Shown in pieces: positions 9,726 to 18,103 of a DNA stretch of 43,450 nt. Every line of letters starts with the position of its first letter. Within the stretch, counting starts at the first letter, position 1. The notes beneath the pieces are model-generated. The model saw only the letters and a program-made list of their open reading frames with translations, made no database searches and was not told the origin of the DNA. The stretch spans positions 1-43,450 of the forward strand of contig ONKB01000125.1 of NCBI GenBank assembly GCA_900318305.1, read 5' to 3'. This DNA comes from an uncultured Prevotellaceae bacterium (GTDB lineage Bacteria > Bacteroidota > Bacteroidia > Bacteroidales > Bacteroidaceae). Both the position numbers and the translations under genes were made by a program.

Positions 9726-10177
9726 TTTGTTTGAGGTTTAGGGAGATATTGGGTAACGTCTTCACCATAGGAGATAAGCTCACGAATGGCGCTGGAGCTT
9801 ATACATCCATATTGATGCTCAGTAAAGAGAAGTATGGTCTCTATACCTGTTGACTGTTTGTTCAAATCGGCAATATCACGCTCATATTCAAAATCACGAA
9901 CAGAGCGCAAGCCACGCAGAATGAAATTGGCTTTTACTTTCTTGGCAAAAGCTATTGTCAGCGTGTCATAGGAGAGCACTTGAATACGTGGCTCGTCTTT
10001 ATATAGTGAATGTATGAATTCTATACGCTTCTCAACAGGGAAAAGCGGCCTTTTCTCAGCATTGACACCAATGCCTATAATTATTTTGTCAAACAACGGC
10101 AAAGCACGTCTCACCACACTATCGTGTCCTATGGTGAACGGGTCGAAACTGCCCGGGAAAATAGCTATTCTCTCCAT
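9722..10177 (-). CDS. coaD: Phosphopantetheine adenylyltransferase
   Basis: Makes dephospho-CoA from 4'-phosphopantetheine and ATP, the fourth step of coenzyme A synthesis. The 151-residue length is near the usual 155-165. The nucleotidyltransferase motif is GSFDPFTIGH near residues 9-18 and the second ATP-binding motif is ISSSAIREL in the C-terminal third; the central RGLRSVRDFEYE matches the family. It begins 10 bases after the parE stop and overlaps the protease gene by 4 bases, so it is an internal gene of the cluster. Confidence 0.97.
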   Translation of the reverse strand: MERIAIFPGSFDPFTIGHDSVVRRALPLFDKIIIGIGVNAEKRPLFPVEKRIEFIHSLYKDEPRIQVLSYDTLTIAFAKKVKANFILRGLRSVRDFEYERDIADLNKQSTGIETILLFTEHQYGCISSSAIRELISYGEDVTQYLPKPQTK

Positions 10178-10187
10178 AATTGAACAT

Positions 10188-12242
10188 TTATCCTTCTACG
10201 AAATCTTCTTCTGGGCGGTCTTCTTCAATGACCAGATTGTCTATGATGAAGTTCTGACGTTCCATTGTATTTTTGCCCATATAATAATTCAGCAAATCGT
10301 TGACCTGGTCATCTTTGTGCAAAGTGACTTGTTCAAGACGCATTTCCGGACCTATGAAAAACTTGAATTCATCTGGAGAAATCTCACCCAGACCTTTGAA
10401 TCGCGTAATTTCAGGGTTAGGACTCAGGTCTTTGACAGCCTGAATCCTTTCTTGTTCAGAATAACAATAGCGCGTCTCAAATTCGGAGCGTCCACTACTC
10501 TTCTGGTTTTTCAGTATAGCCGCACCAGCAGTGTCTGCCGATATCTTGATTTTGTCTCCGCTGTCTTTCTTCACCGTCTTGCGCTTGTTCCTCACACGGA
10601 AAAGCGGAGTCTGCAAAATATAGACATGGCCTTTCTTAATGAGTTCTGGGAAAAACTGCAGGAAGAAAGTGGTCATCAACAAGCGGATGTGCATGCCATC
10701 CACATCGGCATCAGTTGCGATAATGACCTTATTGTAGCGCAGTCCGTCAAGACCATCCTCAATATTCAGTGCCGCCTGCAACAGATTAAATTCCTCGTTT
10801 TCATATACAATCTTCTTTGTCAGGCCATATGAGTTCAGAGGTTTACCGCGTAGGCTGAAAACAGCCTGGGTAGCCACATCGCGACTCTTGGTAATGGAAC
10901 CACTGGCAGAGAGACCCTCTGTGATAAAGATAGACGATTCTTCGCGAAGGTCACCCTTGGCATCATTGAAGTGGATATGGCAGTCACGCAACTTACTGTT
11001 ATTGAGACTTACTTTCTTGGCTCTTTCCTTGGCTTGCTTTGAAGCTCCAGCCATAGCTTTGCGCTCACGCTCCGATTCAACAATCTTCTGCTGTATAATT
11101 TCGGCAATATCCAGATTCTTATGAAGATAATTATCTACGTTCTCCTTGATAAAATCACCGATAAATTTATTGACACTTACACCTGAGAGAGGAAACGGAT
11201 TGCCGTTGCTGTCTTTTGGCGGTGCCATAGTAAGGGAACCAAGTTTTATTTTCGTCTGACTCTCAAATACAGGCTCTATCACCTTGATTGCAATAGCACC
11301 GACAAGACCGTTGCGGATGTCGGTATATTCGTAGTTCTTGCCGAAGAAGTCCTTGATGGTACGGGCAATATGCTCTTTGAACGCACTTTGGTGTGTTCCT
11401 CCCTGAGTCGTATGCTGCCCATTGACATAGGAATAATATTCCTCACCATATTGCTGGTTGACATGGGTAAAGGCAATGTCGATACCATTCCCCTTAATGT
11501 GAATCACGGGGTAGAGCATCTTCTGAGTAATATTGTCTGTCAGCAAGTCTTCAAGACCATTGCGACTGATAATACGGGAACCATTGTTATAAATAGTCAG
11601 ACCAGTATTGAGATAGGTATAATTGCGGAGCATGAAACCGATGTACTCATTTTGGAAATGGAATTTGTGAAACAACTCGGGATCAGGCTCAAAATAAATG
11701 TAAGTACCATTTTCCTCAGGACTGTCCCCGTAGTTATCTTCCTTGAGGACGCCTTTCTCAAAGATGGCTTCATGAAACTTGCCGTCCCGGTGACTGCGGG
11801 CAATAAATCGGCGGCTCAGGGCATTGACGGCCTTGATGCCGACACCGTTAAGGCCCACGCTGGCAGTAAAGACAGCGGTATCATATTTTGCACCCGTGTT
11901 CAGCTGCGATACGGCAGGAATCAGACTGCCCAGGGGAATTCCACGTCCGTAATCGCGCACAGATGCACTAAGGTCTTCCTTTATCTCTATGTCGATACGT
12001 TTTCCGAATCCCTCGTTAAACTCGTCAATACTATTGTCTATGGTTTCTTTCAATAACACATATATACCATCCTCTGGCTGGGAACCATCGCCGAGACGTC
12101 CAATATACATACCAGGACGCAGACGTATATGCTCCACATCGTTCAAGTGGCGTATTTTGTCTTCGTTGTAATCTACGACACGCTTCTCTTCTGATTCCTG
12201 ATTCAAAAGGACATCGTCTTCTTCGTTGAAAATATCAGACAT
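10188..12242 (-). CDS. parE: DNA topoisomerase IV subunit B (ParE-type)
   Basis: The ATPase subunit of a type IIA topoisomerase that decatenates chromosomes. The GHKL ATPase motifs are clear: [10 protein letters not shown] (65-74), DYGRGIP (97-103) and [14 protein letters not shown] (130-143). The TOPRIM metal site has Glu442 and DADVD at 511-515. The usual EGDSA is EGLSA here (Leu444), and the following phrase [10 protein letters not shown] fits Bacteroidetes ParE rather than GyrB. Residues about 557-589 look like an inserted segment not in the versions I remember, which helps explain the 684-residue length. No parC lies next to it; the upstream neighbour is a GNAT-like gene 45 bases away and the downstream one is coaD. 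Confidence 0.92.
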   Translation of the reverse strand: MSDIFNEEDDVLLNQESEEKRVVDYNEDKIRHLNDVEHIRLRPGMYIGRLGDGSQPEDGIYVLLKETIDNSIDEFNEGFGKRIDIEIKEDLSASVRDYGRGIPLGSLIPAVSQLNTGAKYDTAVFTASVGLNGVGIKAVNALSRRFIARSHRDGKFHEAIFEKGVLKEDNYGDSPEENGTYIYFEPDPELFHKFHFQNEYIGFMLRNYTYLNTGLTIYNNGSRIISRNGLEDLLTDNITQKMLYPVIHIKGNGIDIAFTHVNQQYGEEYYSYVNGQHTTQGGTHQSAFKEHIARTIKDFFGKNYEYTDIRNGLVGAIAIKVIEPVFESQTKIKLGSLTMAPPKDSNGNPFPLSGVSVNKFIGDFIKENVDNYLHKNLDIAEIIQQKIVESERERKAMAGASKQAKERAKKVSLNNSKLRDCHIHFNDAKGDLREESSIFITEGLSASGSITKSRDVATQAVFSLRGKPLNSYGLTKKIVYENEEFNLLQAALNIEDGLDGLRYNKVIIATDADVDGMHIRLLMTTFFLQFFPELIKKGHVYILQTPLFRVRNKRKTVKKDSGDKIKISADTAGAAILKNQKSSGRSEFETRYCYSEQERIQAVKDLSPNPEITRFKGLGEISPDEFKFFIGPEMRLEQVTLHKDDQVNDLLNYYMGKNTMERQNFIIDNLVIEEDRPEEDFVEG

Positions 12243-12287
12243 GTATGTTTTCTTTCTTTTTGTGTTTTGGTATTTAGTTTCTCCGCC

Positions 12288-13415
12288 TTAAAGATTTTTC
12301 TTGAAACATCTCCTGCGGCGCATGTTAGCTGTCTCAAAGTATTCCCATTGCTTCTGCACGGCAGAGTTAAGCTCCAACTCGGGATTCGTCTCACAGTATT
12401 TGTATCCGTTGCGGATATATATCGGCAGCAAGTCGGTAAAGAGCATTGCATTGACTCCTTTGTTTTGGTATTCCGGCTTGATGGCTACAAGCAGGAGGTC
12501 CACTGTGTCTGGGTGCTTGCCCTTGAGGACTCTCAGCAGATGGAACCATCCGAAGGGAAGAAGTTTTCCCTTGGCTTTCTGCAAAGCCACACTTAGGCTG
12601 TCCATGCTGATACCTACACCTATCAGTTCTCCTTCTGCTGTCTCTATAATGGACACCATCTCCAAGTTGAGCAAACCAAGATAGGTCTTGACATACTGAT
12701 CTATCTGTGCCTGGGTGAGGGCGACGAATCCGAACAAATCTTTGTAACCTTCGTTAATCAGCTCAAAGAGACGCTGGCCATATTTTTCCTCTCTTATTTT
12801 CTTTTTAGTCAGTTTGATGTTGCGAAGACCATACTTTTTCTGTACGATTTCGCTGATGCGCACCATCTTGTCAGGAACCTTATCAGGTACAACCATACGG
12901 AACTCCACCCAGTCGGCAGCTTTCTCAAAACCCATCTCTTCCATGTGCTTCGGATAATATGGATAGTTATAGATGGTTGCCATTGTACCAGGAATATCAT
13001 ACCCGTCCAGCAGCATGCCTTCGGCATCCATATCAGTAAAGCCTAGCGGTCCTTCTATATTTTCCATACCGTGAGCCTTGCCAAATTCCTCGACAGCACC
13101 AATCAGCGACCTGCTCACATCAACATCGTCAATATAGTCAATCCATCCAAATCTCACCGTTTTCTTCCCCCAACGCTCATTGGCGCGATGATTGATGATA
13201 GCGGCAACACGCCCGACAAGAGTATCACCCTGATAGGCAAGAAAAAATTCTGCTTCGCAAAATTCCATGGCGGGATTCTTTGAAGAGAAAGTATCCAGCA
13301 TATCTTCATAGAGGTCTGGGACAGAATAAGGGTTGGTTTTATACATCTCGTAATTAAAACGGATAAATTTCTTCATCTCCGCCTTAGTCGAGACCTTTTT
13401 TATAATGGTTTTCAT
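12288..13415 (-). CDS. GNAT-like N-acetyltransferase-fold protein, conserved hypothetical
   Basis: A 375-residue cytoplasmic protein with no signal or membrane segment. The C-terminal half contains a GNAT acetyl-CoA-binding stretch, VAIKPEYQNKGVNAMLF (about 316-332), where QNKGVN resembles the Q/RxxGxG/A motif A. The N-terminal half has a second GNAT-like region, with phrases such as FFLAYQGDTLVGRVAAI resembling the strands before motif A. Two tandem GNAT-like halves are therefore likely. The substrate is unknown. It is the first gene of the minus-strand cluster, preceded by a good -7 element. The fold is fairly supported; catalytic activity is not shown. Confidence 0.72.
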   Translation of the reverse strand: MKTIIKKVSTKAEMKKFIRFNYEMYKTNPYSVPDLYEDMLDTFSSKNPAMEFCEAEFFLAYQGDTLVGRVAAIINHRANERWGKKTVRFGWIDYIDDVDVSRSLIGAVEEFGKAHGMENIEGPLGFTDMDAEGMLLDGYDIPGTMATIYNYPYYPKHMEEMGFEKAADWVEFRMVVPDKVPDKMVRISEIVQKKYGLRNIKLTKKKIREEKYGQRLFELINEGYKDLFGFVALTQAQIDQYVKTYLGLLNLEMVSIIETAEGELIGVGISMDSLSVALQKAKGKLLPFGWFHLLRVLKGKHPDTVDLLLVAIKPEYQNKGVNAMLFTDLLPIYIRNGYKYCETNPELELNSAVQKQWEYFETANMRRRRCFKKNL

Positions 13416-13436
13416 TAATCTTGTATGATAAGACTA

Positions 13437-13444
13437 CAAAGATA
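13437..13444 (-). promoter_or_regulatory. Probable -7 element driving the GNAT-parE-coaD-ruvB cluster
   Basis: On the minus strand TATCTTTG matches TAnnTTTG and lies 21 bases before the ATG at 13415. The -33 side is T-rich without a clean TTTG at the ideal distance. It is the only good promoter candidate found before this long run of closely packed genes. Confidence 0.5.
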
Positions 13445-13527
13445 ATAAAAACAAAAGAAAATCAGCTAAAGACAGGGACAATAATGACAATATGTCTTCT
13501 ACCCATAACTCTGCAGACCATCTATAT

Positions 13528-15189
13528 TTACAAGAAATAATACCACAAATACTCATTCCAGAGGATATACCACCCTTCTACCGCAAGCCAAATGACCAAC
13601 AATGTGGCAAAAATCAAAAGACATACAAAGCGAGTGCTTTTGAAAATGTCCCTTAAAACCATTTCAGAAAACAGCCAATGGCGAAAACCTCCGTCTATAT
13701 GCTGTACCAGTCCTGTTCTGAAATTATAAACATAAATAGGGCGAATGCGCCAGGGATAATTGTAGGCATTTTGCCAGTCATGCATGCAGTATTCCCAATA
13801 GCCATAACGGTTCCACCATTCTCCGGTTATGTATCCATGTTTTTTTGCATAATCCGTGATAAGAGAATGCTTTCCTCCCTCTCCTGCGTTGTTGTGGACA
13901 TACCGGGGCGCCAGACCATAGTTGAGAATTTTCCCCAGCGACACCCTACAGACAATCATCACAGGATTATTATCGCTAAGGCGATAGCTGTCATAGGCAT
14001 AGGTCTTGGCTGTGCTTATAGCTGAGCCGAAATAAGCACCTGCTCCAGCCCAGCCGTTACGACTGGAACAGAAGGTTCCGTCAGTTCTTTTCCTTGACAT
14101 TCCCTTTTCCCACTCATTGCCGGCTATATGTTGGGCTGCCGTCAAATCCGTGCCGTGATATAATGTAATAGTGGGAATAAAAATATCCATTACTGTCCAT
14201 ATTGCCCCCTCTATCAGGACCAGACTACCTCTGAAGACAGGGTATTTAATCAGTCTCAGGGGAAACCAGACAATCCACTTCAGGATATTTCCTCTTCCTT
14301 CATCCTCCTGACTGGGTTGAAGCGTCTCCATGAAAAGGTCATAGAGTTCTAACAGACCATAAGCGAACATATTGTACCAGATGGCATTTATCAGGCGAAG
14401 AGGGGTGATGAGGATATACAGTATTATCTCGGCAGGATATAATAAGGGATGGAAAAAACTCCTTACTCCGTCACTGGGATTGCCTTTAGTCAGATATCTC
14501 CAAGGTTCCATCAAAATGAGTTGCATCCTGTTCAGAAGCCAGAAAGGGAAAGTCGTAATTTTATAAAGGAATTCAAAGAATGATGTATAGTCTGAACCCA
14601 GCGAGTCCACAATCATCTTTAATTTCAGAAGAAAGACTATCACCGCACCTATTATAGCTCCAACACCAGCATCGTTTACAAAAAACTTCGTGATAAGTGC
14701 ACCTATCCCTGCGAAGATGGCAACGGTGATAAGGAATTCCAGAATCTGTGCATGAAAGACCAGACAGAAAATAACAAACAACACAAAAAGAATCTTCTTT
14801 ATGACATCCCATACATCCTGGGAAAGAAATCTATGCCTCTGAGAGACATTTTGGGAAGCAGGAGCCGGTTCTTTATATACAGGATTCTTGTAGACCACAT
14901 ACTGTGTGGCCACATAGCCGGTACGTCCATTAAAATCTATCTCACCCCATTGTGTGGAGCTATTCTGGGTTACAGAATTGATAACAATCTCGTCATTCTT
15001 GTGCAGTTTCCCTATTTTGGCGTATCCTTTCCCTGGACCGCTCCGCACATTCAGCGTTGTCGTTACACGGCAATAAGCAGGATACGACTCAGCCTTGGGA
15101 ACTATCGTCGCAGCAGATAAAAACAACAGCAATATGGCATTGAGGATAATTGTTGTTATTGTCTTTCTTGAAATTGCAATTGCCGTCAT
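13528..15189 (-). CDS. Membrane protein with SH3b domain and PARP-like ADP-ribosyltransferase domain
   Basis: A 553-residue protein with an unusual architecture. A signal/anchor helix (about 11-32) is followed by a bacterial SH3 domain (about 37-100, with LNVRSGPGKGYAKIG and the closing GRTGYVATQYV). Hydrophobic helices lie near 129-150, 150-195 and 250-285, then a soluble region and a last membrane helix (about 519-540). Residues about 341-490 read like the PARP/diphtheria-toxin ART fold: LYHGT (His345), GAGAYFGSAISTAKTYA (Tyr386), a strand phrase CRVSLGKILN, and EYCMHDW with RIRPIYVYN (Glu466). This gives an H-Y-E triad in the right order and spacing. The assignment is my motif reading, not a database hit. 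Neither neighbour is obviously related; it has its own divergent promoter opposite the OmpA gene. Enzymatic activity, NAD use and which side of the membrane the domain faces are unknown. Confidence 0.65.
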   Translation of the reverse strand: MTAIAISRKTITTIILNAILLLFLSAATIVPKAESYPAYCRVTTTLNVRSGPGKGYAKIGKLHKNDEIVINSVTQNSSTQWGEIDFNGRTGYVATQYVVYKNPVYKEPAPASQNVSQRHRFLSQDVWDVIKKILFVLFVIFCLVFHAQILEFLITVAIFAGIGALITKFFVNDAGVGAIIGAVIVFLLKLKMIVDSLGSDYTSFFEFLYKITTFPFWLLNRMQLILMEPWRYLTKGNPSDGVRSFFHPLLYPAEIILYILITPLRLINAIWYNMFAYGLLELYDLFMETLQPSQEDEGRGNILKWIVWFPLRLIKYPVFRGSLVLIEGAIWTVMDIFIPTITLYHGTDLTAAQHIAGNEWEKGMSRKRTDGTFCSSRNGWAGAGAYFGSAISTAKTYAYDSYRLSDNNPVMIVCRVSLGKILNYGLAPRYVHNNAGEGGKHSLITDYAKKHGYITGEWWNRYGYWEYCMHDWQNAYNYPWRIRPIYVYNFRTGLVQHIDGGFRHWLFSEMVLRDIFKSTRFVCLLIFATLLVIWLAVEGWYILWNEYLWYYFL

Positions 15190-15231
15190 ACTTGTTCTTG
15201 CGCTTTCTTTATCAAGCTGGTTTCATCTCCA

Positions 15232-15239
15232 CAAATGTA
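15232..15239 (-). promoter_or_regulatory. Probable -7 element for the SH3b-ART gene
   Basis: The minus strand reads TACATTTG (TAnnTTTG), 42 bases before the ATG at 15189. No convincing -33 TTTG is seen. It lies back to back with the stronger OmpA promoter in the 275-bp divergent intergenic region. Confidence 0.42.
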
Positions 15240-15382
15240 CATCTTTTTTATCATATACAGATATCACTTCCATACGATATCTACAGTTGTTATTTATATG
15301 TGCCCAAAAACAACGGCATCATCTGCCAGAAAGAGTTTTTGACCCGAAAAATTGAGAAAATATTAAAAAAATTAAATAATTC

Positions 15383-15413
15383 TTTGCTAAATCAAAAGTT
15401 AGAACTATTTTTG
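15383..15413 (+). promoter_or_regulatory. Bacteroidetes-type promoter of the OmpA-family gene
   Basis: TTTG at 15383-15386, a 19-base spacer and TATTTTTG at 15406-15413: a full match to the Bacteroidetes TTTG/TAnnTTTG promoter with ideal spacing. The start codon is 51 bases further on, leaving an A/T-rich leader typical of strongly translated Bacteroidetes genes. Confidence 0.75.
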
Positions 15414-15464
15414 CGTAGTAATTTGCTCGTATTGTATAAAATTTAGATTAAAAATAATATAAAA

Positions 15465-16595
15465 ATGAAAAAGTTTTTGTTTTCTTTGGTTGCAGGCATG
15501 TTGCTCTGTGCTCCTGTGACAAATGCTGCAGAATCTACGGAGAATAAGGCTCCTTATCTCTTCGTAGGTGTACAAGGCGGCGGTCAGACAACCTTTACAA
15601 ATTATAACAACACCAAGTTGGTGATGCCTTTCGGCGCTGTTTATTTTGGAGGTTATTATAATCCCGTTGTGGGTGGACGTGTTCATGTCAGCGGTTGGCG
15701 TTCAAAGGGTGGTATTGAGTCTCTGAACAGGACTTATTACTACAATTATTATACGGCCAATGCAGATTTGTTGCTCAACGTTTCCAATCTTCTGTGGAAG
15801 AATGATACCCACTTCTTTAATCTTGTATTGCTCGGTGGCGTTGGTTTGAACTACGCTTGGCACAATAATGATTTTGCCAATATCGTTAAACAGTATCCCG
15901 TATATGGTGGCGATAATCCTACAGCATGGACAAAATCAACCTTAGGACATAATTTCCGCTTAGGCCTCCAATTGGATTTGAACGTATCAAAGCGCATCGG
16001 TGTAAACCTTGAAGTTACCGCCAATAACCTGAATGACAAGTTCAATTCCAAATATGCCAACAAAGATGACTGGATGCTTACCGCAGGTATAGGTGTTAGC
16101 TATAAATTTGCTTACAAGAAGGTTCAGCCTGTAGTTGCTCCCACTCCAGCCCCGGCTCCTGCACCAGCTCCTGCTCCAAAACCAGCTCCGGCACCTGCAC
16201 CGAAACCAGCACCGGCTCCAGCTCCTGTTGCTAAGCCAGCACCTGCGCCAGCTCCTGTTGTCAAGACAGTCCAGGAGAATGTGTTCTATGAAATACGTTC
16301 CTCTAAGGTTCCTCAGGCAGAAATGGCAAAAGTTGAGCGCGTAGCTAAATTCTTGAAGGAGAATCCTGAAGCTACCGTTGACGTTGTTGGTTATGCTGAT
16401 GTGAAGACGGGTAATCCTCGTATCAACATGAAGTACTCTCAGCAGCGTGCAAATGACTTGAAGAAAATGCTGACAACAAAATATGGCATCGACTCCAGCC
16501 GCATCAAAGCAAGCGCCAAGGGTGACACCGTTCAGCCATTCGCAGAGAATGTAAAGAACCGTGTATCTATCATCTCAGGCACTACCAAGAAGTAG
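15465..16595 (+). CDS. OmpA-family outer membrane protein with Pro-Ala linker
   Basis: A 376-residue outer-membrane protein. A signal peptide (about 21 residues, ending NAA) precedes an eight-strand-type beta-barrel (about 28-218) with alternating aromatic strands. A Pro/Ala/Lys linker (222-266) follows, then an OmpA-like peptidoglycan-binding domain (about 270-376). In that domain GYADVKTG carries the Asp and YSQQRANDLKK plus the late VKNRVSI supply the Arg residues expected to bind diaminopimelate; the His of the usual GHTD is Tyr. It should tie the outer membrane to the cell wall. It has its own strong promoter and terminator and so is monocistronic. Confidence 0.93.
   Translation: MKKFLFSLVAGMLLCAPVTNAAESTENKAPYLFVGVQGGGQTTFTNYNNTKLVMPFGAVYFGGYYNPVVGGRVHVSGWRSKGGIESLNRTYYYNYYTANADLLLNVSNLLWKNDTHFFNLVLLGGVGLNYAWHNNDFANIVKQYPVYGGDNPTAWTKSTLGHNFRLGLQLDLNVSKRIGVNLEVTANNLNDKFNSKYANKDDWMLTAGIGVSYKFAYKKVQPVVAPTPAPAPAPAPAPKPAPAPAPKPAPAPAPVAKPAPAPAPVVKTVQENVFYEIRSSKVPQAEMAKVERVAKFLKENPEATVDVVGYADVKTGNPRINMKYSQQRANDLKKMLTTKYGIDSSRIKASAKGDTVQPFAENVKNRVSIISGTTKK
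16128..16262 (+). repeat. Low-complexity Pro-Ala-Lys coding repeat
   Basis: The DNA encodes APAPAP and KPAPAPAP units (residues 222-266 of the OmpA-family protein), giving imperfect direct repeats of 6-24 bases. Such linkers span the periplasm between barrel and peptidoglycan-binding domain and may vary in length between strains by slipped-strand pairing. Confidence 0.9.
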
Positions 16596-16616
16596 CATAT
16601 TTCATACAATATCATC

Positions 16617-16654
16617 AAACGAGCCGTTCCGACAATCGCCGGGACGGCTTGTTT
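16617..16654 (+). terminator. Intrinsic terminator after the OmpA-family gene
   Basis: AAACGAGCCGTTCCG pairs with CGGGACGGCTTGTTT over 15 positions with two G-U type wobbles around an 8-base loop, ending in TTTGG. It lies 22 bases after the stop codon. Confidence 0.85.
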
Positions 16655-16694
16655 GGACTTATTGGGCTGCAACACGAAGATATTTAGCCGAACT

Positions 16695-16726
16695 TTTGAT
16701 AGGGTAAGAAAATAGCTGTAACTTTG
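16695..16726 (+). promoter_or_regulatory. Promoter of the U32 protein gene
   Basis: TTTG at 16695-16698, a 20-base spacer and TAACTTTG at 16719-16726 match the Bacteroidetes promoter consensus. The start codon follows 24 bases later, so the 5' leader is short. Confidence 0.72.
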
Positions 16727-16749
16727 TACTGTTATTTTCTTCTTGAGCA

Positions 16750-18036
16750 ATGCAAGAACAGAAAGATAATCTCCAAGATTTTGAAATCATGGCCCCCGTA
16801 GGATCATGGGAATGTTTGTCAGCTGCCTTCAAGGCTGGAGCCGACTCCATTTATTTTGGTGTAGAGGCTCTTAACATGCGTGCCCACTCTGCAGCCCATT
16901 TTACATGTGAAGACCTGCATAATATTGCCAGCCAGTGCCATGAACATGGTGTAAAAAGCTACCTTACAGTGAACACCATTATGTATCAGGAGGATCTGCC
17001 CTTGATGCGCAGTATCTGTGATGCAGCCAAGCAGGCAGGCATCTCCGCCATTATTGCAAGCGACGTGGCGGTCTTACAGTATTGCCGCGACATAAACCAG
17101 GAAGTACACTTATCCACCCAGCTGAATATCAGCAATATTGAGGCTCTGAAATTCTATGCCCAGTATGCCGACGTAGTGGTACTGGCACGTGAGCTTAATA
17201 TGGGTCAAGTCGCAGACATCAGTATGCAGATAGAGCAACAGAATATATTAGGTCCCAGCGGCGAGAAAGTCCGTATCGAGATGTTTTGTCATGGAGCCTT
17301 GTGTATGGCTGTCAGCGGAAAATGCTATCTGAGCCTGAACAATCTTGGATATAGTGCCAACAGGGGTGCATGTCTTCAGGTCTGCCGCCGTTCCTATACC
17401 GTGAAGGACCGTGAAACTGATATGGAACTTGATGTAGACAACAAATACATCATGAGCCCCAAGGACCTGAAGACAATACGTTTCCTGGACAAGATGGTTG
17501 AGGCTGGCGTTAAGGTATTCAAAATAGAGGGACGTGCCCGTGGACCTGAATATGTATATACTGTCACACAATGCTATAAAGAGGCTCTGCGTTCCGTGCT
17601 AGAAGGGACATTTACCAAAGAGAAGAAAGACGCTTGGGACGAAAGGCTCAAGACTGTGTTTAACCGCGGATTCTGGGACGGCTATTACCTGGGGCAGACC
17701 CTGGGCGAATGGAACAAGGAATATGGCTCGTCGGCGACAGAGAAAAAGGTTTATGTCGGCAGAGGTATCAAGTATTTCTCCCGCCTTGGCGTTGCAGAGT
17801 TCGAAATACAGGCTTCCACGATAAAAAAAGGCGACAAGCTGATGGTTACAGGTCCCACAACAGGCATTGTCTATTTTTCTGCAGATGAGATACGATATGA
17901 CTTGCAGCCAGTTGAGGTGGCAGAGCAAGGACAGCGTGTCTCTATGAAAGTGGCAGAGAAGATTCGTCCGTCCGACAAACTGTTTAAAATCGTTCCTGCG
18001 GAGGAAATCACAAAAGCACCAAGAGAATTAAAGTAA
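16750..18036 (+). CDS. U32 family protein (TrhP/RlhA-like RNA hydroxylation factor)
   Basis: A 428-residue member of the collagenase-like U32 family. Characterised bacterial relatives are TrhP (YegQ, tRNA wobble uridine hydroxylation) and RlhA (YdcP, 23S rRNA cytidine hydroxylation); both depend on prephenate and probably on an Fe-S cluster. The signature EMFCHGALCMAVSGKCYLS and following RGACLQVC give Cys180, 185, 192, 208 and 212, the expected cluster ligand region. The N-terminus APVGSWECLSAAFKAGADS is the usual TIM-barrel start. Length is closer to TrhP than to the longer RlhA. The protease label attached to this family is probably misleading. The choice between tRNA and rRNA as substrate is not settled by sequence. 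Confidence 0.9.
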   Translation: MQEQKDNLQDFEIMAPVGSWECLSAAFKAGADSIYFGVEALNMRAHSAAHFTCEDLHNIASQCHEHGVKSYLTVNTIMYQEDLPLMRSICDAAKQAGISAIIASDVAVLQYCRDINQEVHLSTQLNISNIEALKFYAQYADVVVLARELNMGQVADISMQIEQQNILGPSGEKVRIEMFCHGALCMAVSGKCYLSLNNLGYSANRGACLQVCRRSYTVKDRETDMELDVDNKYIMSPKDLKTIRFLDKMVEAGVKVFKIEGRARGPEYVYTVTQCYKEALRSVLEGTFTKEKKDAWDERLKTVFNRGFWDGYYLGQTLGEWNKEYGSSATEKKVYVGRGIKYFSRLGVAEFEIQASTIKKGDKLMVTGPTTGIVYFSADEIRYDLQPVEVAEQGQRVSMKVAEKIRPSDKLFKIVPAEEITKAPRELK

Positions 18037-18041
18037 TCTGC

Positions 18042-18071
18042 TTTGGAATTGTTCCTTTTTTCATATCTTTG
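18042..18071 (+). promoter_or_regulatory. Promoter of the serine acetyltransferase gene
   Basis: TTTG at 18042-18045, an 18-base spacer and TATCTTTG at 18064-18071. It begins 6 bases after the U32 gene stop and gives a leader of about 26 bases before the ATG at 18104. Confidence 0.72.
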
Positions 18072-18103
18072 CATATAATTAAAAACAACATCCTGTCTTT
18101 AAG

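Noticed and set aside
11370-12056. A 228-codon plus-strand frame inside parE
   Set aside because: It has no motifs and overlaps the GHKL ATPase coding region on the opposite strand.
10188-12242. Naming this subunit GyrB
   Set aside because: The [10 protein letters not shown] and [16 protein letters not shown] phrases fit Bacteroidetes topoisomerase IV ParE; GyrB has GGSAKQ-type sequence after the TOPRIM Glu.
16128-16262. Repeat array considered as CRISPR
   Set aside because: The repeats are in-frame Pro-Ala codons of the OmpA-family protein, with no spacers and no cas genes.
16750-18036. Annotation of the U32 protein as a collagenase/protease
   Set aside because: Characterised relatives with this Cys pattern act in RNA hydroxylation; no protease triad is visible.
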